The notes: generated from the letters alone by a model not told the origin. A DNA stretch of 64,000 nucleotides from Collinsella aerofaciens (GCF_002736145.1 NZ_CP024160.1:1984001-2048000), one strand, 5' to 3'; counted from the first letter of the stretch, positions 29,322-40,700 are shown. Numbers and translations: made by a program.

Positions 29322-29861
29322 ATGGATTTTGAGAACTCCCAAACCAAGAAGAACCTCGAGACCGCTTTTGCCGGTGAGTCCCAGGCGCACACCAAGTATC
29401 GCTATTACGCATCTAAGGCCAAGAAGGATGGCTACGTGCAGATCTCGAATATCTTTGCCGAGACCGCAGGCAACGAGTCCGAGCACGCCAAGCTGTGGTT
29501 TAAGTATCTGCACGACGGCGCCGTCCCCGACACCCTGGATAACTTGCGTGATGCCGCTGCGGGCGAGAACTACGAGTGGACCACGATGTACGACGAGTTT
29601 GCCAAGACCGCCGAGGAAGAGGGCTTTGCCGAGATCGCCGCGAAGTTCCGCGGTGTTGCTGCCGTCGAGAAGGCTCACGAGGAGCGCTACAACAAGCTCG
29701 TCGAGCGCATTGAGTCGGGCGAGGTGTTCGAGCGCGAGGGCGTAAAGGTGTGGAAGTGCCTGAACTGCGGGCACCTGCATGTGGGTGCCGAGGCGCCCGA
29801 GGTGTGCCCGGTTTGTAACCACCCGAAGGCGTACTTTGAGGAGCAGGTGGTGAACTACTAG
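29322..29861 (+). CDS. rbr: Rubrerythrin
   Basis: This encodes 179 residues. The N-terminal four-helix di-iron domain ([14 protein letters not shown] with ExxH; later [10 protein letters not shown] and AEKAHEE-type motifs) is followed by a C-terminal rubredoxin-like knuckle (WKCLNCGH and CPVCNHP) for one iron. It reduces hydrogen peroxide in anaerobes. The ATG at 29322 follows GAAGGGA and is preferred over an in-frame start at 29301. An inverted repeat GAATCT...AGATTC (29215-29248) lies upstream and may be regulatory. Confidence 0.96.
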   Translation: MDFENSQTKKNLETAFAGESQAHTKYRYYASKAKKDGYVQISNIFAETAGNESEHAKLWFKYLHDGAVPDTLDNLRDAAAGENYEWTTMYDEFAKTAEEEGFAEIAAKFRGVAAVEKAHEERYNKLVERIESGEVFEREGVKVWKCLNCGHLHVGAEAPEVCPVCNHPKAYFEEQVVNY

Positions 29862-29880
29862 CGCGTGGCGCTAGCTGCTG

Positions 29881-29969
29881 CGGAGCGCAGGGCGGGGAAA
29901 TACCTTTCCCTCTCGCTCACGGCTCCGCAGGGTCGCGCGAGGCAAAGGTATTTCCCGCCCTGCGCTCCG
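29881..29969. repeat. Duplicated palindromic element, copy 1 (hairpin core)
   Basis: Arms 29881-29907 and 29944-29969 pair over about 26 bp (one unpaired G), with an inner GC-rich loop. Homology with copy 2 (30793-30878) continues downstream through CTCGCTACAGAAAAGC and the terminator. Relative to copy 2, both arms carry two extra bases (AAATACC against AAACC), so the pairing is preserved by compensating changes. Confidence 0.85.
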
Positions 29970-30019
29970 GCTTCGGGTCGTTGCGTGCTCGCTACAGAAA
30001 AGCTGATAAAAAAGTTTGT

Positions 30020-30050
30020 GTGCCGCCCCTATTGGGGCGGCACGTTTTTT
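30020..30050 (+). terminator. Terminator attached to duplicated element copy 1
   Basis: GTGCCGCCCC-TATT-GGGGCGGCAC followed by GTTTTTTG. The same terminator accompanies copy 2. Confidence 0.85.
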
Positions 30051-30142
30051 GTATGGGGGCTGGTTGGGACGGCGCCGTTCATGGGTGGGGTACACTGGGT
30101 AGCGACTTTTAGTTTATCTACTACCTGATGGGGTGTTTTTGT

Positions 30143-30775
30143 ATGGGTAAGAAGTCTCGGGCTCGGGTGGCTGCGGCGGGGACTCGCAAGGATCCTGGTC
30201 GTCGGGTTCCTGAGGGCAAAAAGGCCGATCGTGCCGAGAAGGACAAGAAGGTCGGCGCGCATGCTCATCCTGAGTGGGCACCTCATTTGAATACGGCGAG
30301 CGAAGACCTGACTGCCAAGCTGTTTACGATGGTCGAGGTCATCTTGGGCGTGGTGCCTGTGGTGGTCATCGGTCTGTTCTTGGCCTCTAAGGATGCCGCG
30401 AGCGTGGATAAGCTCACCGACGTCTTTTCTCAGGACCCCTCGATGGTGGTCACGTTTATCTCTGCGTGCCTGCAGCCGTTTGTGGCGTACATGCTGTACA
30501 TGATTTATCGCAAGTACTGCGAGGGCGATGCGGGCTTTGCCGCCGGCAACCTGATCGGCCTCTTGTGCTCCGAGATTTTGCTGCTCAATATTCCCGGTGT
30601 CATCGGCATGGGCATCTTGTTGTGGCGTGTTTGGCGCAACGTTGCCCCGCACTTCGAGAGCTGGCTGTTTGAGCGCCGCGCAATGGGCGTGCTGGTCGAT
30701 ATCGCGGGCTCGCTCGTGATTCTAGCCTTGGCGTTTATGTGCGCCACCGCCGCCCGCGGTCTCGCGGGCATGTAG
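30143..30775 (+). CDS. Hypothetical multi-pass membrane protein
   Basis: This encodes 210 residues. A strongly basic, Lys/Arg-rich N-terminal tail (~50 residues) is followed by about four hydrophobic helices (LFTMVEVILGVVPVVV, MVVTFISACLQPFVAY, LLNIPGVIGMGILLW, VDIAGSLVILALAF). No family recognised. The ATG at 30143 has GGGG 8 bases upstream and is preferred over one at 30128. It is flanked on both sides by the duplicated palindromic element. TACACT near 30088 is a possible -10 box. Confidence 0.65.
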   Translation: MGKKSRARVAAAGTRKDPGRRVPEGKKADRAEKDKKVGAHAHPEWAPHLNTASEDLTAKLFTMVEVILGVVPVVVIGLFLASKDAASVDKLTDVFSQDPSMVVTFISACLQPFVAYMLYMIYRKYCEGDAGFAAGNLIGLLCSEILLLNIPGVIGMGILLWRVWRNVAPHFESWLFERRAMGVLVDIAGSLVILALAFMCATAARGLAGM

Positions 30776-30792
30776 TCTGTCCTCACCGACCA

Positions 30793-30878
30793 CGGAGCGC
30801 AGGGCGGGGAAACCTTTCCCTCTCGCTCACGGCTTCGCAGGGTCGCGCGAGGCAAAGGTTTCCCCGCCCTGCGCTCCG
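30793..30878. repeat. Duplicated palindromic element, copy 2 (hairpin core)
   Basis: Arms 30793-30817 and 30854-30878 are perfect 25-bp inverted repeats. The loop differs from copy 1 by a single base. See copy 1 for the co-varying arm difference. Confidence 0.85.
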
Positions 30879-30927
30879 GCGTTGAGTCGTCGTGTGCTCG
30901 CTACAGAAAAGCAGATAAGAAGTTTGC

Positions 30928-30957
30928 GTGCCGCCCCTTATGGGGCGGCACGTTTTG
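30928..30957 (+). terminator. Terminator attached to duplicated element copy 2
   Basis: GTGCCGCCCC-TTAT-GGGGCGGCAC followed by GTTTTG. The loop differs from copy 1 while the stem is identical. Confidence 0.8.
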
Positions 30958-31209
30958 TTTGGGGTCCCTGTCTTCACAATTTCCGTCAAGCTTTTGGTTA
31001 GATTTTGGTCAGTTGGCGGGCTGGCGGAAGGGCAAAAGATCATCCGATAAAAAAGCTCAAAGAAAGTGCTGGTAGGGGAGTTGTTGAGGTTTTCGACAGC
31101 TTTTGTCAGCAAGAAACTTTGCAGCTATTGCTACGGATTGCGTTGCCGTGGCCTTGGTGGTGCGGGATGCTGGGCGCAAGCGTCGAATGCTCCGATTTTG
31201 GAGGCCAGC
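30958..31209. other. Intergenic region after duplicated element copy 2
   Basis: About 250 bases, less GC-rich than the flanking genes. It should contain the promoter of the small membrane protein gene. Only a CGACAGC...GTCAGC-type short repeat near 31095-31110 was noticed. No gene seen. Confidence 0.4.
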
Positions 31210-31632
31210 ATGGATCTGTTTCTTGAGACTCCGCAGCAACAAGCCGAACGCATGTTGCGCCAACAGCAACGGCTTATGGAGATGCAAATGCAAGGGGTAG
31301 CAGCCCAGCCCCCTGCGCAAAATGCCACGCCCGCGGTTTCGCCTGCGGGCGGATTGGCGCCAGAGAACTATTCCGTACAACAAGATTCATATGCGCAGGA
31401 GCTTGCGTTCGACAAGCGCCGCACGCGTCATCGTCGCGTGGGCCAGCGCCTGCGCACGTTAGCGATGATTGTGCTCATTCCGTTAGGACTTGCGGCGATT
31501 TTCTTGGTCTCGTATGCGCTCACCTGCATCCTCAACGGTGCTTCGCCCAGCGAAGTGCTCCAACATCTGTCAGCCCTCGGCCAGCGCCTAGGCGATGTCA
31601 TAACAACCATCCGCGCCGGCTGGGAGAGTTAG
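31210..31632 (+). CDS. Small single-pass membrane protein, hypothetical
   Basis: This encodes 140 residues. A Gln/Met-rich, probably helical N-terminal segment (ETPQQQAERMLRQQQ) and a Pro/Ala-rich linker precede a basic patch and one transmembrane helix at ~93-115 (LAMIVLIPLGLAAIFLV), then a short tail. The start at 31210 is preferred because GGAGG lies 6 bases before it; the frame stays open further upstream. No family recognised. Confidence 0.6.
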   Translation: MDLFLETPQQQAERMLRQQQRLMEMQMQGVAAQPPAQNATPAVSPAGGLAPENYSVQQDSYAQELAFDKRRTRHRRVGQRLRTLAMIVLIPLGLAAIFLVSYALTCILNGASPSEVLQHLSALGQRLGDVITTIRAGWES

Positions 31633-31732
31633 CATTCGCCACCATTGGGCTTCTTGGATGCTAGGATTATCGCCTCGAGTGGAATCCTTGCATCTTGCGG
31701 GTCAAATCGTGTGACTGAATAGTATTATTGAA

Positions 31733-31784
31733 GATGAATAATAATAGGAGATACAGGCAATACAAAAAGGAGGTGCTCGGTTGA
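31733..31784 (+). CDS. Possible 16-codon leader peptide
   Basis: ATG at 31733 opens a 16-residue frame (MNNNRRYRQYKKEVLG) whose stop overlaps the TTG start of the next gene (TTGA). The Shine-Dalgarno is weak. It may be a coupling leader peptide, the remnant of a lost upstream partner gene, or chance. Confidence 0.22.
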
Positions 31785-32344
31785 ATCTGACTTTTGAGGG
31801 ATTTTTGAAAGGCTATTGCCGAGAGCTGTCCGGACAGCAGTCGCTGAGTTTTAGGAAGCTTGTAAAGCAGGCAACAACGGTTGGGCCGCGCGTGGCGGAG
31901 CCTCTGTTTTTGCTCGCTTTAGCGCAAGGAAAAGCCGAATACGTTCTGGGTTTATCTGAGGGCTCGTGGATGGAAGAGGATTACCGAGGCGTTTTGTCCT
32001 TGTACGATCAAGCGGGTAGCATGGCGTCTCTATGCGCCAAAAGTGAGCTCCCTAACCGTTATGCCAACGTCTGGCGCGCGTATAGAGCGGTGAAGGAAAA
32101 GCCAGTGGCGGACAGAAGGATCAACGCCCTGATGCGAAAAAGAACATTGGGAGCGCTAGGGAAGTCGGGCGTAACGCGCTACGGTCTCTGCCGCGATTTG
32201 AATCTGAATAAGGGAAACGTGTACGCATACTTAGCCGGTGATGACTCGAAGGTGAGCAGGAAGACAGCGCGCCGCATTATGGAATACGCGGAGGAGAGAA
32301 GCGCCCAAGAAGGGGCCGAGCGCCCGGTGCGTGTGGCGGGGTAA
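31781..32344 (+). CDS. Helix-turn-helix protein, possible orphan antitoxin
   Basis: This encodes 187 residues from a TTG codon with a very strong AAAAAGGAGGTG 7 bases upstream; no in-frame ATG is as well placed. The C-terminal third contains a likely helix-turn-helix (LCRDLNLNKGNVYAYL, then KVSRKTARRIM). The N-terminal part is helical and unrecognised. Codon use is less GC-biased than its neighbours, hinting at transfer. Similar proteins can precede nucleotidyltransferase toxins, but the next gene is rmuC, so no toxin partner is visible. Function unproven. Confidence 0.6.
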   Translation: MNLTFEGFLKGYCRELSGQQSLSFRKLVKQATTVGPRVAEPLFLLALAQGKAEYVLGLSEGSWMEEDYRGVLSLYDQAGSMASLCAKSELPNRYANVWRAYRAVKEKPVADRRINALMRKRTLGALGKSGVTRYGLCRDLNLNKGNVYAYLAGDDSKVSRKTARRIMEYAEERSAQEGAERPVRVAG

Positions 32345-32395
32345 GATTGATCGCGGTTTTGATTGATAATCGATTGGGTTTGTTGGGCGGAGTCT

Positions 32396-33739
32396 ATGTC
32401 TGCTATTGATATTGCGCTTGTTGTGATTGCCTTGGTGGCGGTGGGAGTTGCTGTGGTTTGCGCCCTGCAGCTTAAGGGCCTTCGTGCCGAGTTGCGAGAG
32501 CGTGGCGGCAACGATGCGGAGACGCTCGCGGCGCTCGAGCAGGCCAACAATGCACTCGACGCCCTTAATGTGGCGCTGGCAGAAACGCGCCGCACGGCAA
32601 ACGCCATCGCGCAGCAGCAGACGACCGACGCCGCTGTGGAGCAGCAACGCTACCTGACCATCGCGCGTGAGTTCTCGCAGGCTGGCGACCGTATGGATGA
32701 CCTGCGCCGTGAGACGGCTCAGCAGCTCGGCGCCAACCGCGAGGGCATCGAGCACCGCCTGGACAAGGTGCGCGAGACGGTTGATGCCCAGCTGGGCGCC
32801 ATCCGCAAGGACAACAACGTGCAGCTCGACCAGATGCGCGCGACGGTGGACGAGAAGCTCTCCCGTACGCTCAACGACCGTCTGTCCGCATCGTTTAGGC
32901 AAGTGAGCGATCAGCTCGAGGCCGTGTACAAGGGCCTGGGCGACATGCAATCTATCGCTACCGGCGTGGGCGACCTTAAGCGCGTTCTGGGCAACGTCAA
33001 GGCGCGCGGCATTTTGGGCGAGGTACAGCTGGGCGCGATCCTGGCGGACATCCTTACGCCCGACCAGTATCTGGAAAACGTCGCCACCAAACCTGGCGCC
33101 TCGGAGCGTGTTGAGTTTGCCGTCAAGCTGCCGGTAGACGAGGGCGATCCCGTGCTGCTGCCGATTGACTCCAAATTCCCGGGTGACGCGTACGAGCATC
33201 TACTCGACGCCCAGGAGTCGGGCGACACGGAGGCCGTCGCCGCTGCGCGCAAGACGCTTGATGCGATGGTCAAGCGCGAGGCCAAGGACATCTGCGAGAA
33301 GTATCTGAGCGTGCCCGCGACGACCAACTTTGGCATTATGTTCGTGCCGTTTGAGGGCCTGTACGCCGAGGTCGTCAGCCGCCCCGGGCTTATCGAGACC
33401 CTGGGCCGCGACTATCACGTCAACGTTGCCGGCCCCAGCACCATGGCCGCCATCCTCAACAGCCTGCAGATGAGCTACCAGACGTTTAAGCTGCAAAAGC
33501 GCACCGACGACGTGCTGCGCGTGCTCTCCGCCGTCAAGGCCGAGCTGCCGCGCTATCAGGCGGCGCTGCGCCGTGCCCAGCAGCAGATCGAGACCGCGGG
33601 CAAAACGGTCGAGGGCATCATCACCACGCGCACCAACGTTATGGAGCGCAAGCTCAAGGACATCGACGCGCTGGAGGATACCGACCAGGCCGACGTGATC
33701 TTGGGGCTCACGTCCGCAGGCCAGGAGGACGAGGACTAG
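32396..33739 (+). CDS. rmuC: RmuC-family DNA recombination protein
   Basis: This encodes 447 residues. An N-terminal membrane helix (IDIALVVIALVAVGVAVV) is followed by a long coiled coil (~30-190) and the conserved RmuC nuclease-like domain (LGNVKARGILGEVQLG, PIDSKFPGDAY, NVAGPSTMAAIL). RmuC limits inversions at short inverted repeats, which is notable in a genome with so many palindromes. The ATG at 32396 is the first that leaves the membrane helix at the very N-terminus; an in-frame ATG lies at 32363. Confidence 0.93.
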   Translation: MSAIDIALVVIALVAVGVAVVCALQLKGLRAELRERGGNDAETLAALEQANNALDALNVALAETRRTANAIAQQQTTDAAVEQQRYLTIAREFSQAGDRMDDLRRETAQQLGANREGIEHRLDKVRETVDAQLGAIRKDNNVQLDQMRATVDEKLSRTLNDRLSASFRQVSDQLEAVYKGLGDMQSIATGVGDLKRVLGNVKARGILGEVQLGAILADILTPDQYLENVATKPGASERVEFAVKLPVDEGDPVLLPIDSKFPGDAYEHLLDAQESGDTEAVAAARKTLDAMVKREAKDICEKYLSVPATTNFGIMFVPFEGLYAEVVSRPGLIETLGRDYHVNVAGPSTMAAILNSLQMSYQTFKLQKRTDDVLRVLSAVKAELPRYQAALRRAQQQIETAGKTVEGIITTRTNVMERKLKDIDALEDTDQADVILGLTSAGQEDED

Positions 33740-33750
33740 CCGAAATGGAC

Positions 33751-33790
33751 GGCGGGGCGCCAGCGCGGACGCGGGCACCCCGCCGCTTTT
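33751..33790 (+). terminator. Terminator after rmuC
   Basis: GGCGGGG...CCCCGCC stem followed by GCTTTT. Confidence 0.65.
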
Positions 33791-33800
33791 CGCGTCGCGC

Positions 33801-33831
33801 TTGCCTGAAGTGCACTTCAGTGTGCAACAAT
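33801..33831 (+). promoter_or_regulatory. ABC exporter promoter with embedded 16-bp palindrome
   Basis: TTGCCT (33801-33806) and AACAAT (33826-33831) form a probable promoter. The spacer holds CTGAAGTGCACTTCAG (33805-33820), a perfect 16-bp palindrome. This is the expected layout of an operator for a TetR- or MarR-type repressor, though no such gene is adjacent. Confidence 0.55.
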
Positions 33832-33865
33832 GGCGTTTCGCCCTATCAGACGCGAAAGGAAGCCC

Positions 33866-35668
<1,803 letters not shown>

Positions 35669-35731
35669 GGCCCCCGTACGTGGGACAATCGTTTCCGTGA
35701 AGTTATGTTTCTGCCGAGCCGAGGAGTCGTT

Positions 35732-36397
35732 ATGCCACGCGAGACCAATGCCGCCAAACGCGAACGCGCCATCGAGGTGTGCGAGCGCCTTAACCGTCGC
35801 TATGGCCCGGTCGAGTGCTTCTTGGACCACGAGAATCCCTTCAGGCTGCTCATTGCGGTACTGCTCTCGGCGCAGACGACCGACGCACAGGTCAACAAGG
35901 TGACGCCGCAGCTGTTTGCCCAGTGGCCCACGCCCGAGGCCATGGCAGGGGCGAGCGTGGCCGACGTGGCGGACACCATTAAGTCGCTCGGCTTTTATAA
36001 GAGCAAGGCCAAGCATGCCGTGGAGGCCGCGCAGATGATCGTTGCCGATTACGGCGGCGAGGTGCCGGCCGACATGAAGGAGCTTGTAAAGCTGCCGGGC
36101 GTGGGGCGCAAGACGGCGAACATCGTGCTCAACGTTGGGTTTGGCATCGTGGAGGGCATTGCGGTCGATACGCACGTCAACCGCATCGCGCACCGCCTGA
36201 TGCTGAGCCCCAAGACGCATGCCAAAGAGCCGCTCAAGACCGAGCAGGATCTGCTCAAGATCTTGCCGCACGAGTATTGGGAGTCGGTCAATCACCAGTG
36301 GATCACCTTTGGCCGCGAGATCTGCGACGCCCGCAAACCCAAGTGCGACGAGTGCCCGCTGGCAGACCTTTGCCCCAGCGTGCGCGTGACGGGGTAG
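35732..36397 (+). CDS. nth: Endonuclease III
   Basis: This encodes 221 residues. The helix-hairpin-helix with catalytic Lys is LPGVGRKTANIV and the catalytic Asp lies in VDTHVNR. The 4Fe-4S cysteines appear at the C-terminus (C-x6-C-x2-C-x5-C: CDARKPKCDECPLADLC). It removes oxidised pyrimidines and cleaves abasic sites. The ATG follows GAGGAG. It contrasts with the cluster-less glycosylase at 28302. Confidence 0.97.
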   Translation: MPRETNAAKRERAIEVCERLNRRYGPVECFLDHENPFRLLIAVLLSAQTTDAQVNKVTPQLFAQWPTPEAMAGASVADVADTIKSLGFYKSKAKHAVEAAQMIVADYGGEVPADMKELVKLPGVGRKTANIVLNVGFGIVEGIAVDTHVNRIAHRLMLSPKTHAKEPLKTEQDLLKILPHEYWESVNHQWITFGREICDARKPKCDECPLADLCPSVRVTG

Positions 36398-36437
36398 GGC
36401 CCGGCACGTTTTGCAGGCGTCCGAAGGCTTTGGCCAA

Positions 36438-36449
36438 TGTTGCGCAACA
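36438..36449. promoter_or_regulatory. TGTTGCGCAACA palindrome upstream of the zinc-ribbon gene
   Basis: A perfect 12-bp palindrome identical to that ahead of the Rrf2 gene. TATGAT (36472-36477) downstream is a possible -10 box with a poor -35, which would suit an activator site. Confidence 0.4.
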
Positions 36450-36515
36450 CATTTGGGCTGCGAAGGCTCAATATGATGGCGACAGATACCGTTTGTTGTG
36501 AGGGGATGCCCGAGT

Positions 36516-37562
36516 ATGTTTTGCGCCAAGTGTGGCTCCGAGATGCCCGACGGAACCGATTTTTGCACGAACTGCGGGGCACGCATGGGCGCCGCTTTTC
36601 CGGCGGCCGCGCCCGCCGAGCCCGCGCCGATGCCGGCGGCAGGAATGCCTCCCGTGCAGAAGAGGTCGCATAAGCGAGCGGTGATTATCGGCATGTGCGT
36701 GGTGGGCGTGCTGGCGGCGGGCGGTGCCGCGCTGGCACTGACCGGCGTGCTGGGTCCGCTTGGGCAGGGCAACTCATCGCAAATTACGGTACTTGGGTCC
36801 GACGAGGGTTCGGCCGAGCACAAGGACAAGGGAAGCGCCAAGGAGAAGCCTGCCGAAGAGCAAGAAGAGCCGGAAGAGCCCGAGCAGACCGGCAGCAGTG
36901 TAAAAGTTGACCTCAACGACCAGGCAACCTATGCCGCCGCGAACCTGTTCCTATCGAACTTTACGGAGGAGCACTTCGATCGGGACTGGTATCAGGCGGG
37001 CGGCTTCGATTCGACTGACGGACTTTCTGATGACGAGAAATACAAGCTGGTTAAGTTTATCTGGTGCCATTTTATTGACAACGCGCCGTATCGAATCGAG
37101 AAAGGCGACTATGACAACGGTAATAGTCAGCGTGTGGCGACTGATGTGATCAATAGGGAACTCAACCGCTTGACGGGTCTGACGCTTTCCGATGCCGATA
37201 TGACTTATGACAGAACGCCGGAGGGGCAGGCGATTCCTGATTCGGCCGAAGCGCATGACGGGTACTTGTATCTGAAGCAGGAATACGGCCAGGGAAATTA
37301 CAACCCATCGTGTGCCATCGTTACGGGCGCGACTGACCTTGGCGACAACATCTACGAGCTCACCTATGAGGTCTACAGTGCTGGCGGTGCGTTACTTCCT
37401 TCCGACATCCCCGAGAGCGCTTACGGCCTGCCAAAGGACCAGTTCATTGCCGCAATTCAAGCGGACGCATCCAGGGGCCGTACTGAGACTTGCACGGTCC
37501 GCGTCGCGCAGGGTGACGGCGCTCCGACCTTCACACTGCTTAAAATGGGCGTCTACGACTAG
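36516..37562 (+). CDS. Zinc-ribbon membrane protein with extracellular domain
   Basis: This encodes 348 residues. It opens with a zinc ribbon (C-x2-C...C-x2-C: CAKCGSEMPDGTDFCTNC), then a Pro/Ala-rich segment, one transmembrane helix at ~62-82 (VIIGMCVVGVLAAGGAAL), a charged Glu/Lys linker and a ~210-residue domain presumed outside the membrane. Such zinc-ribbon/TM proteins are common in gut Actinomycetota; the outer domain is not recognised. The start is the first ATG before the cysteine motif, with GAGGGG upstream at a slightly long distance. Confidence 0.75.
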   Translation: MFCAKCGSEMPDGTDFCTNCGARMGAAFPAAAPAEPAPMPAAGMPPVQKRSHKRAVIIGMCVVGVLAAGGAALALTGVLGPLGQGNSSQITVLGSDEGSAEHKDKGSAKEKPAEEQEEPEEPEQTGSSVKVDLNDQATYAAANLFLSNFTEEHFDRDWYQAGGFDSTDGLSDDEKYKLVKFIWCHFIDNAPYRIEKGDYDNGNSQRVATDVINRELNRLTGLTLSDADMTYDRTPEGQAIPDSAEAHDGYLYLKQEYGQGNYNPSCAIVTGATDLGDNIYELTYEVYSAGGALLPSDIPESAYGLPKDQFIAAIQADASRGRTETCTVRVAQGDGAPTFTLLKMGVYD

Positions 37563-37588
37563 ACTCGGCGTATAGCTCACTCTGATAG

Positions 37589-37618
37589 CGCCAGACGGCT
37601 TGCCCGTCTGGCGTTTTT
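37589..37618 (+). terminator. Terminator after the zinc-ribbon gene
   Basis: CGCCAGACGG-CTTG-CCCGTCTGGCG followed by TTTTT. Confidence 0.85.
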
Positions 37619-37640
37619 GTTGCGGGGCTGGGCGTACGCT

Positions 37641-37723
37641 TGAGCTGGAGTCCTCTCCATGCGCTACCATGACAGGCAACGAATTTGACGAACGACCCGC
37701 CGAGCTTGCCTCGGCGGGCTTTT
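37641..37723 (+). promoter_or_regulatory. mfd promoter-like site and leader terminator
   Basis: TTGAGC (37641-37646) and TACCAT (37666-37671) could form a promoter with a long 19-base spacer. A perfect hairpin CCCGCCGAG-CTTGC-CTCGGCGGG followed by CTTTT (37696-37723) lies between it and the GGAGGA of mfd. The gene thus has a terminator inside its own leader as well as the separate terminator of the gene before it. Confidence 0.45.
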
Positions 37724-37748
37724 GGCGTTGCGATGCCGGAGGAACAGC

Positions 37749-40700
37749 ATGCTCATTCACCGTATAGCCGCGCAGCTCTACACTGCCGAGGCCTTGCAGA
37801 CCGTCGAGGCCGGACTCGATGCCGGCGAGGACGTGACGCTGGCTGTGTCGCAGTCGGGCCGCACGCTGATGGCGGCCGCCCAGTTTGCGCGCCGCCCGCG
37901 TCCCACGGTCTATATCGTGAGTGGCGAGGACGCCGCCGATCGCGCCGCTCGTAGCCTTGCCGCCTACGTGGGCCTGGCGCACGTGTGCCGCTTTCCCGAG
38001 CGCAAGGACTACCCCTGGCGCGAGCAGGCGCCCGACGACGCCGTGGTGGCGCAGCGCTGCGAGGCCCTGGGACGCATCGTGCGCGGCGACAGCTGCATTA
38101 TGGTCGCCTCGGCCCGCGCGCTGCTGCGCTGCGTGCCGCCAGTTGAGAGCCGCTACTGGGAGTCGACGACCTTTGCGGTGGGCGAGGAGATTCCCTTTGA
38201 CGAGGTGCCGCAGCGTCTGGTGGGCATGGGCTACACAAATGCCGGCGCCGCCGACGCGCCCGGCCTGTTCCGTGTGCACGGTGACACCGTCGAGGTGTTT
38301 CCCGCGCAGGAAAAGGCGCCCGTGCGCATTGAGTTTTTCGGCGACGAGATCGATCGCATCCGCCGCATGGTGAGTTCCACGGGGCAGACCATCGGCAACG
38401 AGGACAGCATCGAAATCTTCCCCTGTCGCGAGCTGGCGCTCACCGACGAGGCCGTTCACAACATGCATGTGGCGCTCTACCGCGCCAGCCAGGACGACAG
38501 TAAGCTGGCGGCGCTGCTCGAGATGGTGGATGCGCGCATCGTCACGCCTGAGCTCGACCGCTTTTTGCCGGTGATGTACGGCCAGACCGTGAGCCCGTTG
38601 TCGCACGTGAGCGGCAAGGCGCTCGTGGTGCTGTCCGAGCCGCGCTCGCTGTTCGACGATTGCCTGCGCGCCTACGAGGACATCGAGGCCCGTGCCGGCG
38701 AGGCGGGGGTCGACCGTCTGGACGGCCTGTACGTGCGCGCCCAGCAACTCGACTTTGGTTCCCAGCAACGCCTGAACTATGTGAGCCTCATCCGTGCCGG
38801 CGGTGCGGTGACGGCCGAACTCAAGATTGAGCAGCCTGCCATCGCAGGCTCGGACAACCGTTTTATGACGCGCATCCAGGAGGTCGTGGGCAAGCGCTAT
38901 GCCTGCGTGTTTGCCATTCCCGACCGCGGTGCGCGCGAGTCGATGGAGCTCACCTTTGGCGACGAGGGCATTACCTTTGAGGAATCGCTGACCGCGGCGC
39001 CCGAAAATGCCGGCGCTATCGGCGACCGCGTGCGCGTGGCAGCGGCGGATTCCGCCGACCGTGCCGCACGCCAGGAGGCCCATGCTTCCATTCGCGAGCG
39101 TAAGGCCGATGCGCTCAACGCCCGCTCGCTCGAGGCGGGTGCCGCGCAGGCTGCCGCCGGTGCCGCCGTGCCCACCATCTCGCGCGGGCGCGTGACCTTT
39201 GTGGACGCTGCCCTGCCGCAGGGCGTGGTGGTGCCCGACGCCAATTTGGCCGTGTTCTCGATCGCCGACCTCAACGCCCGCATGGATGCCAACCGCGCGC
39301 GCAGCCGCCGCAAGGTTGACATTACACAGATCACCTTCCCGTTTAAGCCGGGTGACTACGTGGTGCATGCAACGCATGGCATCGCGCTCTTTAGCGAGAT
39401 CGCGCGTCAGGAAGTGGGCGGCAAGGAGCGCGACTACTTTTTGCTGGAATACGCCGATGGCGACAAGCTCTACGTGCCGTTGGAGCAGGTTGACCGCATT
39501 ACGCGCTACGTTGGTCCCGACGGCGATAAACCGCGCCTGACCAGGCTCAACACCGCCGACTGGACGCGGGCCACCAACAAGGCGCGCAAGAATGCCAAAA
39601 AGCTGGCGTTTGACCTGGTCGACCTGTATACGCGCCGCTCGTCGATTACCGGTATCGCCTGTCCGCCCGATACGCCCGAGCAGATCGAGATGGAGGAGAG
39701 CTTCCCCTACGACGAGACGCGCGACCAGCTGGAGGCTATCGCCGACATCAAGGCGGACATGGAGGCGCCCAAGCCCATGGACCGCCTGCTGTGCGGCGAC
39801 GTGGGCTTTGGCAAGACCGAGGTCGCCCTGCGCGCAGCGTTTAAGTGCGTTGACTCCGGTCGCCAGGTCATGGTGCTCTGCCCCACGACCATTCTGGCCC
39901 AACAGCACTACGAGACATTCTTTGAGCGCTTTGCCCCGTTTGGCCTGGAGGTCGAGGTGCTCAGCCGCTTCCGCACGCCGGCGCAGCAAAAGCGCGCGCT
40001 CAAGGCGTTTGCCGAGGGCACGATCGACGTGCTTATCGGCACGCACCGTCTGCTTTCGGCCGATGTGAACCCCAAGAACCTGGGCATGGTGATCATCGAC
40101 GAAGAGCAGCGCTTTGGTGTGCAGCACAAGGAACAGCTCAAAAACCTGCGCGAGCAGATCGACGTGCTCACGCTCTCGGCAACGCCTATTCCGCGAACCA
40201 TGCAGATGGCCACAAGCGGCGTGCGCGACATGAGCCTGATCACCACACCGCCGACCGGGCGTCGTCCCGTGATCGTGCACGTGGGGGAGTACGACCCCGA
40301 CGTGGTGAGTGCAGCGATTCGCCTGGAGGTGGGCCGCGGCGGTCAGGTGTATTACGTGTCCAACCGCGTCAAGACCATCGACGATGCCGTGGCGCGCGTG
40401 CACGAGGCTGCGCCCGAGGCGCGCGTGGGCGTGGCACACGGCAAGATGAGCCCGCGCGAGGTCGAGGACGTGATGATCGAGTTCGCGACCAAGAAGATTG
40501 ACGTGCTCATCGCCACAACCATCGTGGAGAGCGGTATCGACAACGCAACGGCCAACACGCTCATCATCGAGGACTCGCAGCGTCTGGGTCTGGCACAGCT
40601 CTACCAGCTCAAGGGCCGTGTGGGCCGTTCTGCCACGCAGGCCTACGCGTACTTTATGTTCCCGGGCGAGCTGCCTCTCACCGAGGAGGCCACGGCGCGC

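Noticed and set aside
29881-30957. CRISPR array
   Set aside because: The repeats are two long palindromes flanking a gene, not short regularly spaced repeats. No array and no cas genes were seen anywhere in the window.
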